Assembly (NCBI GenBank): GCA_040285825.1
Contig: JAUPSS010000014.1
Location: forward strand, 252,337-316,336
Direction of reading: 5' to 3'
DNA from: Eukaryota sp. TZLM1-RC
Taxonomy: Eukaryota; Metamonada: BaSk clade
DNA length: 64,000 nt
How positions within the stretch are numbered: position 1 is the first letter of the stretch; each line of letters opens with the position of its first letter. A program made the translations under genes and the position numbers. The notes beneath the pieces are model-generated. The model saw nothing but the letters and a program-made list of their open reading frames with translations. It was not told the origin of the DNA and did no database searches. Below, in pieces: positions 40,201 to 48,647 of this stretch.

Positions 40201-40789
40201 AGAAGAACAATGTTTGGTGCATAGCATGGGATTGGATGATTTGGGAATTAAAGTTGATAATGTTGATGATATCACTTCTGATTTGGTCCCTATTGCTCAA
40301 AGTAATTATGAATTTTATTCGAAAATAGCAGCAGAAAAGAATAATTTGGGAAAGAATTTGAAAAAATTGCTTGATCATACCAGAGATTCGTTTTCTATAG
40401 CGGACATGATTAAAACCGCTCAGCAAAATTTTGAAACAGCAAGGGAAAAATTGGCATTGGCTCAAGAAGCTAGAGCTGACGCAGATACTCTCCGTCAGCA
40501 AATCAATGATTGGGGAATCCAAATTAGTAAGCTTGAAACTTCCTTACACTTAACCCGAGAAGACCAGAATCGGGCCAGAATAAGAGGTGATTTTTCTAAA
40601 TTCAGGGAGACTCAGAAAACAATTGAAGAGTATTCGTCACATTTGAATGCATTGCAAGAAGCAAGGAATTCAGCTGTAGATGATCTCTCTAGGTTAGAGA
40701 AAGTGGGGGTTGAAGCTGAAGAATCTGTTGTTCAAGAGTTTGGGGAGACGGCGTCTGAATATTTTTTGGTTTTTGACAAGTTGAACTGA
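37238..40789 (+). CDS. Leucine-rich repeat protein with long coiled-coil C-terminus
   Basis: 1183 residues from ATG 37238. Two blocks of ribonuclease-inhibitor-type LRRs lie near residues 70-345 (for example LQSLYLEDNSITYQGTELLA, ALALDDNRIGSKGALSLA, LEELSLNNNKIGDGGAVALA) and 430-665 (ITSLDLSRLAITSRALSYLG, LKKLILEDNKF). They are separated by a non-repeat stretch with an acidic segment. Residues about 690-1175 are mostly charged heptad-like coiled coil (LEDELSKVVNQIECLNIKKN, ISKLETSLHLTREDQNRARI). No membrane segment or catalytic domain. The layout suggests a scaffold or cytoskeleton-linked protein, but no specific family is recognised. The first ~600 bp are C/T-rich in codon choice; the coiled-coil part is AT-rich. 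Confidence 0.8.
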   Translation: MPPQPYPGDIYLQCCQKYGISPKTELLKILRSDRLSKVHLTNDLDTLDVSAVLEALSQTNTSTLRITGIALDPSTVQTLVKLLSSSKTITKLALRSTQLSSQSLSIIFKSASSLNDLVIADNFIPDDCLSSLSSSLPFLTTLSLISCQLTDNSCHVISPFLRTSKLQSLYLEDNSITYQGTELLASSLPSSLISFSIAGNPIANRGVTLLSPLLCLFSILDLRSCNIGPHGIASLCQCLSDNAGNVTALALDDNRIGSKGALSLARILTSLKNLEELSLNNNKIGDGGAVALAYAAAMHDSLVKLFLEDNLVGDKGAEALVNVFNNNSKVLFVSIIGNYLTEEGEVLIGNQLEEVNQSQGEFNIDGQNDYVMTCDDVYMTRELEEWFFSNRDDIYCNVSAVIQRYRTDQEEINDEIFGILHSLAGPSMDNVSLEDSDRIPTTIDLSNQNITPADVSAFAEALRLCNTISKITISNTNFHCEHARILSTSLINSATLRTFSLRHHSLAADGSFVLGQALGSSGVVRVVITDSSTLNDHGLSYLLKGLMTHTNSITSLDLSRLAITSRALSYLGKYLSTTNTIQDLCLDGSNLSNNSNSDFKTFVESIIMANNSLNSLSLRSCGLDDVIQSDLIGLVTKSSSLKKLILEDNKFSVTCQEEITSRANFVEVSFNGGLNRTSRTPVLKTSKFVHQPINDDVLDDVSDCKKLEDELSKVVNQIECLNIKKNHLLSAIRRKKEEKIQEISEKHLEIALGEASKSTENKAPSMTEISKEFKLDYDRSYRTYTANIAFVDSKVRSISEEVNKTRKSLEDSDTVVNDFLAKRDGLINQMKEILLENDGLTKAESIQNELEKLESMVLESIKKRDTLRDQLLTLVDQLSDSISEYKSHLHSFESHLDQILTDEGGNNSPNSTLDKAYEVLTLNLTKLAELKSFCGLVEQRDKEAFDKWTRSKEKLDLVRNSLNDAENEEINSYEAFLQARRCTQEAYQEEQCLVHSMGLDDLGIKVDNVDDITSDLVPIAQSNYEFYSKIAAEKNNLGKNLKKLLDHTRDSFSIADMIKTAQQNFETAREKLALAQEARADADTLRQQINDWGIQISKLETSLHLTREDQNRARIRGDFSKFRETQKTIEEYSSHLNALQEARNSAVDDLSRLEKVGVEAEESVVQEFGETASEYFLVFDKLN

Positions 40790-42967
40790 GTTTATTGTTT
40801 TTGTAAAGTATTGTAATTTCTTTTGTTTTGTGAAATTTTTTGAAAATATAAATTAATTAATTATATAAATTAATTCAGATCTTGAGCTAATAGTTCTTTG
40901 AAAATGATAAAGTTGAGAGCAATATTTTCTTCTATTCCTTTTTGTTCCTGCAGTGTCGCAAATTAACTATGTTTCTGCTTTATTTGAGACCTATTTAAAC
41001 TGCATAGTTGAACTCCATAAACTCAATGATTTTCGTAATGGGAGATTTTCGTGATTGACTCTTCTCAAATCTCGATTGTTACAGTATTAAATTGAATTTT
41101 GTATTATTGTTTCAAATACAGTTGAACAGTAGAGCAATTTTAACTAAACAAAATACAGTTCTGTAATTCCAATTCAGGAAGTACATTCGATCGCTCTCTT
41201 TATCAAATTTGTGTAAATTTTCAACTATCAAGGCAAATTGAAACAAAAGGGCCTAAACAATTGAATTATGCTTTCTGCTACTTCTACGTTATAGTAACAT
41301 TAATTCCCAATCACATTTGTTGAAACGATTATTACTGATCCATTGACTAGAACGTTTAGATCGAGGGGTCACTAGGACTTTTCAATGTGGACAATCTGTA
41401 TTTTCTCAAATTTGAAGGTGGTCTTGGTATTCCTTATCTTGCCTTATTGTAAAAAGAAAGTCTCACTCAGAAATGGCATTTGTTTTGTGTTTGTCAACCA
41501 AATTGATCGCCTAATGTTGCCACAAATGAAACAATTCCTAAAGTTGTTCGAAGTGTTCTTTTATTTTGTTATTTGCATTCAGTTCCTGTTTTCGAAACAT
41601 TTAATTAAACATTACGTTATCAAATTGTGAATACAACTCTGAATAACCTTTGACTCAAAGAGCAAGTATTTCACTCCCCATTCTTTCATGTACTTTAATG
41701 CATTTTTAATGCAGTGCTCTACTTTTGGTTTTTTTTGTCCAGTTTTCCGTCTTGTTCTGAAACAGTGTTAAATAATTGCTCAGAAACATCGTTAATTAAT
41801 TGTTTAGCAACATTGTTAGTACAATATTCTCCAAAAGATATCCTCAAATGCTTTTTGAGTGTGGTACAAGAAGAGGAATATCTAAAGACACAGAAAAGAG
41901 AAGTGGGACGTGCTGACATTAAGTCAGTATTTTGATCCAATGATTTAGCAAGTAGATACGTCTCTTCTGCCACATGAATATGATGATGGTGAACCATATC
42001 ATCAAAGCTTGTTGACCAGTTTCATAATTCAAATAGCCTTTTTCCATCATCTGTTGTCTTTGTTTTGCCTAAATAGGTCTTCATGATACAAAGCAAATAT
42101 TTTTCATTAGTGAAAGAATTGTGCCAGTAGCTTTTTTGTGTTTTTTTTGGTTATTCTATTCCCCTCCCGATTGTTTGTGGTGGTTGGTTTAGGTGATATC
42201 AGTCCTTTATTTCAACTGTAATCATACAACATTGGCGATATTCGGAAAGTAAATAAGCAAAAGGTGAACCTTCAACGTTTGTTACAGGAAAAAATGAATG
42301 CGAATCTTCAGGCAATGTTGTTGGATAACCTTGAACAACTTTTTACAACGTTTCTCCTTCATGAGCTCATTTTAGCGAATACCATCATAACTAATTCTCA
42401 ATAAACCTATAATAATTTATTGAATCTATTTTGCAAGACAGTAAAACAAGTTGTAAATCTCGAACTGGACAATTCCCTAAAGTCTGGTTTCAATTGTTCC
42501 AAAGAATAATCGGAACCGTTCTAGTACAAACTGAGCAAATTCATATTGTTTTTCACTTGAATATTTCTGGTAAACTCAGATCAACTTTGGCTTTGAACTT
42601 AAATAGATACTTGAGTAGTAAAAAGACATGAGTCAATTTCAAACAGTTTTGGAAACTCCCACTTTCTTTCCAAGAATATATGAAGTTTACCCCCTCCCCC
42701 AAGTCACTATGTAAATTTTCCTCTGGTTGTGACCTTTTGTTGTTGCTACCACCAAACAGACAAAAACGAAAAATTGGAAAATAAATAAAATAAATAAGTA
42801 AAATTGGATTAGTTCATTTCCCACGGTTTGCAATGATTTTTGACAAACATCTGATTTTTTTAAAATTTATCACAGAATTAGACAAAATAAATCAAAACTA
42901 CAGTGGTAACAAATTAATAAAAACAAACACTTTTGAATAAACTACTTGCTTCTAGACAACTTGATTT
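40790..42967. other. Long intergenic region, no gene recognised
   Basis: 2.2 kb without a convincing ORF: 41385-41630 and 41714-41935 are short and without domains. About 40985-41270 is the downstream copy of the diverged repeat flanking the LRR gene. No tRNA or snRNA pattern seen. Confidence 0.4.
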
Positions 42968-45217
42968 TCAATTTTGAACTGCATAGTCACAGAATGTTTC
43001 AATCAAATATCTAGAAAGTTTACTCGCTGAATACTGAATCCACCATGGAAAACAAGATAATTCAACTAAATAATCATTCTTGATTAGTTTAACACATTTA
43101 ATTAAACCGTGATTAATAAGTTTTGTTGGAGACAGAGGAGAATTTATGAGATTATATTCATATGATTCAATCACTTGAATGAAATTTAAAGAAGGAAAGT
43201 TTTGTTCAGTGATGTTGGAAGGAACAAAGTTATGGAATACTAATTCCTTCACGTTTAATAACACAATGTTAATACTGACACTGGAACCAACTTCTAATCT
43301 AACAATGGAGTGAGGCAAAGGTATTTTTCCTTCGAATATACTTTCTGTAAGAGTACCATTCAGAACCACCAATTCTTTTAATGATGTAACATGGCTTAAA
43401 TCACAAACTTGAATGTAATCATCCTTGAGTACTAACTTCACTAGTGAAGGGGGTAATTGTTCTATAAAAAGATCACAGCCAAGCTCTAATTCTTTAATAT
43501 TTGAAAAATGTACCAAGTTCACTGGATGCATTTGATCGTATTTAGACCATCCACCAAGCTTGACAACCTCAACATTTGGGAAAAAGGACAGTAATTGTGG
43601 ATCATAATCAACTTCATCATAGTAAACATTAAGTTTTTTAATTCTAGTATCAATTACTTTGGGACCTTTATAACCACTAGTCAATAGTAATTGTAAATCA
43701 CAAATATTATCCTTTAAATTTAAATTTTGAGGATTTTTTAAAAACATCACGTTTTGAATTGAATGAACACTAAACATTTCTTGAGCAAATTGAGCTACCC
43801 TTTTACTAATACCACATTTAGTGTAAAATCTTGCTTTAACATACGGATTATTACCAAAAAGATTTTTCAAATAATTTAAATATTCCAAATAAACAAGCCT
43901 AATTAGACCACTGAACATTCTATCCAAGGGTCGTTTTGGATAATGAAAACTGCCAAGTATTTCAGACCCAAATATTTTGACAGGTTGTGGTCGATCAATC
44001 AAATCACCTGTACCTAATTGACCTTTATCGTTCCTTCCCCAAGCCCAAACAGTGTTTTTGTTGTAGGCAAAAAGAAAGTTATAGCCTAAAGAAATACCTT
44101 CTATATTAGTTAAACCATCGATACATATTGGTACATCACTAGTTTTGTAAAAATCACCAACAGTACGGAACAAGCTCCACAAGAAAACTTTACCCTTAAT
44201 GTCAATGGCAGCATAATTTGATCCCAGCCCAACAACAGAAGAAATGTTTTGTAACCCCGCAACTTTGATTGGTTTTTCGTTAAATATTTCATCAAAACCC
44301 TTGTCAAACCTCCAAACATCACCATGAATGTCAATGACAAAAAGGAAATCTGCAGCTAACGTAAAGGAATCCTGGAATGGTGTTTTTAATGATAAATAAT
44401 TCGTGACTGCTAGTTTGTGGGTCGGAGTGGAGACATAACTAGAGCTCAAGTCGTCTTCCGCAATATAGGGATAATAGAAATCACCAACTTTATCAATTGC
44501 CACAAAAGAATCATCAGAAACAGAAATAGAAACAATATTAGTTAATTCTTTAATTATTTCAAATGATTTACCATCTCCCCATTTAACAACTTGACCGTCT
44601 TGTGTCAAAGCAAATGAAGAAACAAAGCTACAGTAAACTTCCTTAATATTATAAGGAATTTTTATCAAAGTAATTGGCAATGTGACTCTCTTTGACATGT
44701 TAATCTGCTGATCATCATTACGCCCCCAACCATACAACTTACCTTCAGAAGAGAGGGCAAGGGAATGGCAATCACCAGCTGAAATGGTTACAATATTAGT
44801 TAATGGCAGTTTGATTGGTGATTTGAGTTTTTTAGGTCCATTGTAGAAAACTTGACCAGAAGGGTTATCCTCCCAACCATAAACCTCACCAGAATAAGTG
44901 AGAAGAATAGCGTGTCCTCGGCCACGCGAAATAACTTTAACTCCTGCTGCTCGGTCGATAGGAACAGTGTCAGGAAGGGGAGAACGCAGCGAATCGTTAT
45001 GGGTGAAAGAGGGATCGGAAACATGCAACAAAGTGGTATGGGACAGGGTCTGTGTACAGAAATTTGCCTTTCTCTCTGGTTGATATGTAGCGTGAGCATA
45101 CGACAGGAGATTTAGAGGAACTGCTGTAGAATCATGGCGTTCTGTTCCAGAACACGTAGGATAAGTCATTGACATCAGGTGTAAATGAATGAATGAAAAA
45201 ACAACCTTTTGATACAT
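42968..45217 (-). CDS. RCC1-repeat protein with leucine-rich C-terminus, paralogue 2
   Basis: 749 residues from ATG 45217; a later start at MSMTYPT (45175) is equally plausible. It has the same build as paralogue 1: RCC1 blades at about 90-410 (VYGWEDNPSGQVF, LYGWGRNDDQQIN, VVKWGDGKS, VWAWGRNDKGQLGTGD), then PKRPLDRMFSGLIRLVYLEYL and the leucine-rich half (LVKLVLKDDYIQVCDLSHV). The block from residue ~140 to ~230 and most of 380-600 are nearly identical to paralogue 1 even at DNA level. The N-terminus and the blades at ~235-375 differ much more, a mosaic pattern that suggests gene conversion. Function unknown. Confidence 0.85.
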   Translation of the reverse strand: MYQKVVFSFIHLHLMSMTYPTCSGTERHDSTAVPLNLLSYAHATYQPERKANFCTQTLSHTTLLHVSDPSFTHNDSLRSPLPDTVPIDRAAGVKVISRGRGHAILLTYSGEVYGWEDNPSGQVFYNGPKKLKSPIKLPLTNIVTISAGDCHSLALSSEGKLYGWGRNDDQQINMSKRVTLPITLIKIPYNIKEVYCSFVSSFALTQDGQVVKWGDGKSFEIIKELTNIVSISVSDDSFVAIDKVGDFYYPYIAEDDLSSSYVSTPTHKLAVTNYLSLKTPFQDSFTLAADFLFVIDIHGDVWRFDKGFDEIFNEKPIKVAGLQNISSVVGLGSNYAAIDIKGKVFLWSLFRTVGDFYKTSDVPICIDGLTNIEGISLGYNFLFAYNKNTVWAWGRNDKGQLGTGDLIDRPQPVKIFGSEILGSFHYPKRPLDRMFSGLIRLVYLEYLNYLKNLFGNNPYVKARFYTKCGISKRVAQFAQEMFSVHSIQNVMFLKNPQNLNLKDNICDLQLLLTSGYKGPKVIDTRIKKLNVYYDEVDYDPQLLSFFPNVEVVKLGGWSKYDQMHPVNLVHFSNIKELELGCDLFIEQLPPSLVKLVLKDDYIQVCDLSHVTSLKELVVLNGTLTESIFEGKIPLPHSIVRLEVGSSVSINIVLLNVKELVFHNFVPSNITEQNFPSLNFIQVIESYEYNLINSPLSPTKLINHGLIKCVKLIKNDYLVELSCFPWWIQYSASKLSRYLIETFCDYAVQN

Positions 45218-45656
45218 TTAACCATGAAGCAGCATCTGCTGCTGCTGTTGGTTATTATGAAAACCTGTTTCATACACAGCCGCTGTTGAAATTTTATTCA
45301 TCATATGTCTGGAAAACAAGCATGAAGAGTCGAGTCGCGCTGTTTCAAAAGTTTTCAAATCATGTAAAAATAATTGTGTATCGAATATATTAATAGCACA
45401 ATTGTACATTCTCTAATTGTCCAGGTTGTGAAACAGATGGGTAATGGGTCATCTTTGTATTAAGACAAAGTGGGAGATTGTAGTTAGTGAGTATTTTTTT
45501 GAAAACATCACCGCTAGCTTCGAGGAAACCTCCGTTGCAGTCTTTAAATCGGGTATAAATCTCATCTAATGATGCAATAAGGATGTATTGATCGTACCAA
45601 ATTACACAAAGGGAAATTGATTTGATTTCCACAACATTTTACCAAACTGTGAGCAA
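45218..45656. other. Divergent promoter region between RCC1 paralogue 2 and the TPX2-like gene
   Basis: The two neighbouring genes are divergently oriented. Only short ORFs without domains occur in between. Confidence 0.4.
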
Positions 45657-46979
45657 ATGTCTTCATCTGATCGAAGACGATCAGATTCTGATGGAAGCCT
45701 TGGAGTCCCGCATGTAAAGAGACATGCTACCACAATCCCAGTCTCACCAGCTCTTCGCACCAAGTCCTTATCACATCGCCGAGAGTCGTCAACCTTATCT
45801 TCATCCCTTTCGTCCTCACTCTCCGATGCTGGTTCCTCTCGTCGATCCAGCCTCAGCAGTTCACAAAATTCAATAAAACTGATTTCTCACAAACGGAAAG
45901 CAACTGCTGCGAAATCTCCAAAGTTCCGAGTGGACCGTATTCATGAAAAGCTGCAGAAACGACTCCAGGAAAAGCTCGCGGCCGAGGAAGCAGAACGTGA
46001 AGCTAAAATGAGATTCAAAGCTACTCCGATCCTGAGTGCCACGGAGGATACATCGTGTCCCATCAATTGTCCCCAACCAACCGTACCAACCCCCTTCAAT
46101 TTTAAAACTGATCAACGTCATGCTCTACACGAACAGTTATTGAAACAGCAATTGGAAGAAGAAGAAAGGATAGCTGCAGAAAAACGTAACTTCAAGGCTA
46201 ATCCAATTCGTGATTTCAATGATGAACCAACCAAAACATTTGAACCTCGACCACCGACTCAACCGAAAGAATTTCAATTTAGAACCGATCAGGTGCATGA
46301 AAAGCTAACCCGGAAGCAGCAACAAATGATTGAGGAAGAAGAAAAAAGAATTGCAGAAAAACGTAACTTCAAGGCTAATCCAATTCGTGATTTCAATGAT
46401 GAACCAACCAAAACATTTGAACCTCGACCACCGACTCGACCGAAAGAATTTCAATTTAGGACCGATCAAGTGCATGAAAAGCTATCCAAAAAACAACATG
46501 AAATATTGGAAGAAGAAAGAAAAAGAATTGCTGAATTATCAAAGTTTTCGGCACAACCTGTTCCTTCCACACACACTAACCCCTATATTCCAGCACCTTC
46601 ACATAAGGACTTAACGAAAACTGAAGAATTGAGGTTGAAATCTGACGAACAAGCGGCTAGGAGAGCAAAGTTTGAAGAGGAACAAAGACTGAAGAGAGAA
46701 GAAAAACAGCGCCAGTTGGAGGAAATGCATAAGAAAATGAAACAAGATGAAGAACGACAATTAAGAATGGAGCGAAGAAAAGTTTGGGAAAAATATGGTA
46801 AAGCAACCCCTATCAAGAGATACAAATTGAAACTGGGCACTCCCACTTCTTCCTCACTCACCATTCCTGCTAGTCCAGCATTGCGAACAAAGAGGAGATT
46901 AAGAGTGTCATCCGGCTTCATTGACCCTTTGAAAATTCAGCGGGATGTTTCTAAAACAACTTCAAAGTTTCATGGTTGA
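45657..46979 (+). CDS. TPX2-family microtubule-associated protein
   Basis: 440 residues. A basic Ser/Arg-rich N-terminus (about 1-85) is followed by repeated TPX2-type modules: F-K-A-x-P-I motifs (RNFKANPIRDFNDEPTKTFE), F-x-F-R-T-D-Q-x-H-E-K-L motifs and K/E-rich helices. TPX2 proteins bind microtubules and, in animals and plants, activate Aurora A and promote spindle assembly; this protein shows the repeat modules but no clear Aurora-binding N-terminus. Two modules are nearly identical at DNA level (see the repeat entry). The C-terminal helix (about 330-385) is strongly charged, ending VWEKYGKATPIKRYK. SPALRTK occurs near both ends, in contexts typical of proline-directed kinase sites. Confidence 0.75.
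   Translation: MSSSDRRRSDSDGSLGVPHVKRHATTIPVSPALRTKSLSHRRESSTLSSSLSSSLSDAGSSRRSSLSSSQNSIKLISHKRKATAAKSPKFRVDRIHEKLQKRLQEKLAAEEAEREAKMRFKATPILSATEDTSCPINCPQPTVPTPFNFKTDQRHALHEQLLKQQLEEEERIAAEKRNFKANPIRDFNDEPTKTFEPRPPTQPKEFQFRTDQVHEKLTRKQQQMIEEEEKRIAEKRNFKANPIRDFNDEPTKTFEPRPPTRPKEFQFRTDQVHEKLSKKQHEILEEERKRIAELSKFSAQPVPSTHTNPYIPAPSHKDLTKTEELRLKSDEQAARRAKFEEEQRLKREEKQRQLEEMHKKMKQDEERQLRMERRKVWEKYGKATPIKRYKLKLGTPTSSSLTIPASPALRTKRRLRVSSGFIDPLKIQRDVSKTTSKFHG
46176..46484 (+). repeat. Tandem 177-bp-period repeat within the TPX2-like gene
   Basis: Positions 46176-46307 and 46353-46484 (132 bp each, period 177 bp = 59 codons) differ at only three bases, two of them silent by third position. The intervening 45 bp are diverged. 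The flanking TPX2 modules are not this similar, so the pair reflects recent duplication or conversion. Confidence 0.92.
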
Positions 46980-47157
46980 ATCTTGGTTTTGTGTTTTTGT
47001 CGGTTTTTCTTGCTTAAGTGTGAGAAAAATCTTTTTTTAGATAATAAATTGTTGTAAATTTTGTTTTCAGGGTTCATAATTTTTCACAATCAATCAACAA
47101 TTAATTGTGCTTTAACTACCTTTATTAACCGAGATTCAGCCTTCTTTTGCTAATTTT

Positions 47158-48200
47158 GTGGTCCATATTAGTGTTCATGTTTTATACTCTTTGAAGAAAT
47201 TTCCACTTATTGAAGCATTATCTTCCAAAACAAAGTTCATCAAAAATACTTGTCTTAAACGATTATTCAAACAATGTCCTTACCAAAAATTCAATATCAA
47301 CAGAAAAAGTTTGAAAAATAGACTTGAAATTTTTTTAGTGAAAACTAATGGTAATGAACTGTTTTTGACCTTTGAAGGTAAAAATAATGACTCAGAAAAC
47401 ACAGATGAGCTGAATGAACCACCGAAAAAGAAACGAAGATTGAGGAAAGAAATGAAAAGTGACCCTGAAGCCAACAAAAACCAGAGAAGCACAGTTAAAG
47501 GGTACTAAAAAAGCCCCATCGAAGACGTAGACATAGAGTCGAAATTTTACCTGAAAGGCCCCTTATTGGCGTTGATCTGGGACAATCAAGACTATGTGGT
47601 TACATTTCAAATTTTAATCGATGTGGAGTTATCCTTTGTCCAACTGGTAGGAGATACATGACAAAACCTTCACCCAGTAAACACTGTCCCAACCAATATT
47701 ACGTTGAAAATTTCAATCAATGTTTGAATGATTGGATTTTGGTCAGGAGGAAAGTGTATTTGGAAAGTAATCGCCAGAAATGGAAAATAATTAAATCTGA
47801 TAACCGCAGACGTAAAGAGATACGCTTCTGAAAGAGTCTCAACAAATTTCAAAGGCTGGCTGGACATCCTGAAAAACTCTACCTTGCTGTAGGTTCTGCT
47901 AACTTCCCTTCTCATTGCCGAAAAGTCAATCGATATGGATCAGTAACGGCTTTCAGAAAATGGTTGTGTTATCAAAAGGACGTGAAGCACTTGTCAACCA
48001 GTGAATTTAATACAAGCAAATTGTCAAGTTGTTGCATGGCTGAGAATATTCAAGCAGACTCATGGCAGATGCATATTTCTACTGAGTGTCCAATAGTATA
48101 TGACAGAGATATTTCCTCTGCAAAAAATATTCGAATTAAGAAGAAAGCGGAATTGTGTCCGAAAAGATACATTTGCCCAGATGCTCTGTTGAGAAGATGA
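47158..48200 (+). pseudogene. Decayed Fanzor/TnpB-like RNA-guided nuclease gene
   Basis: Three consecutive reading segments give one Fanzor/TnpB-like C-terminal region. RuvC-I: LIGVDLGQSRLCGY (47565). Then LYLAVGSANFPS and TAFRKWLCYQKDV, as in Fanzor before the Zn-finger. RuvC-II with the catalytic Glu: STSEFNTSKLSSCC (48000), matching the family motif E-(Y/F)-x-T-S-x-x-x-S-x-C. RuvC-III: VYDRDISSAKNI (48099), matching D-R-D-x-x-(A/S)-A-x-N-I. The D/E/D catalytic set is thus present. Lesions: a frame break at the A6 run near 47508 and an in-frame TGA at 47829-47831; no ATG opens the upstream part. A basic stretch PPKKKRRLRK could be a nuclear signal. Fanzor proteins are the eukaryotic relatives of transposon-encoded TnpB, guided by an adjacent RNA. 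No transposase or terminal repeats were identified. Confidence 0.7.
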
Positions 48201-48540
48201 GTGGGGAACCTGAGCATACAGAAACATAAACTTTTGAAAAACTGATATTTTATTTTGATTTTTTATTATATCTTTGATTTTTTGAAAAAGTTTTGAGACC
48301 GATCTACAAATACCTTAGTGGCATTTGGTAGATCCACTCAGATACATCAAGTCGCAAGGCTTTGTTCTGTGAAAACAGTAGGTTTATTTAAGTGAGATAG
48401 CCTATTGTCAAATGACGCTACATGTCTCTTACATCCTGTGAGTAGACATTGAGAAAGTTGAAAACGGGAGTGAATTGTATAGGGGAATACATGATAAGTA
48501 GGATTTCGATTTGAGTTGAGTCAACTCATTGAGTTTCGAG
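48201..48540. other. 3' flank of the Fanzor-like remnant
   Basis: T-rich, then mixed sequence without ORF. In active loci the guide RNA is often encoded at or past the 3' end of the nuclease gene, so this is where one would look, but no conserved structure is evident. The hairpin region starts at the right border. Confidence 0.3.
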
Positions 48541-48542
48541 TT

Positions 48543-48588
48543 GACTCGACTCGACTCGACTCGTTTGACTCATGAGTCGAGTCGAGTC
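48543..48588. repeat. Inverted GACTC pentamer repeat (hairpin 1)
   Basis: Four GACTC units spaced by five bases (48543-48562) face the complementary GAGTC array at 48574-48588. The arms 48548-48562 and 48574-48588 are 15 nt, perfectly complementary, with an 11-nt loop. The preceding 25 bp also contain related GAGTT/GAGTC/AACTC words. Confidence 0.9.
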
Positions 48589-48599
48589 ACTTATTATTC

Positions 48600-48628
48600 A
48601 ATTTCACTTATCAATGATAAGTGAAATT
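48600..48628. repeat. Near-perfect 29-bp palindrome (hairpin 2)
   Basis: Arms AATTTCACTTATCA (48600-48613) and TGATAAGTGAAATT (48615-48628) are exact reverse complements around one A. The palindrome ends 19 bp before the lysozyme ATG, in the likely promoter or 5' UTR. Confidence 0.92.
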
Positions 48629-48647
48629 CACATTAATCCTAAACCTA

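Noticed and set aside
41385-41935. Two hydrophobic ORFs of 73-81 codons
   Set aside because: Phe/Leu/Ile-rich reads of T-rich DNA; such frames are expected by chance here, and no signal or family resemblance is clear.
47490-47515. A 20-nt GT-AG intron with TACTAA that would repair the Fanzor frame
   Set aside because: The segment from GTTAAAGG to AAAAAG has the right length to restore frame and a branch-like TACTAA, but it is 9 nt shorter than the better supported introns, leaves almost no space between branch and acceptor, and a TGA further on disrupts the gene anyway. A lesion in the A6 run is simpler.
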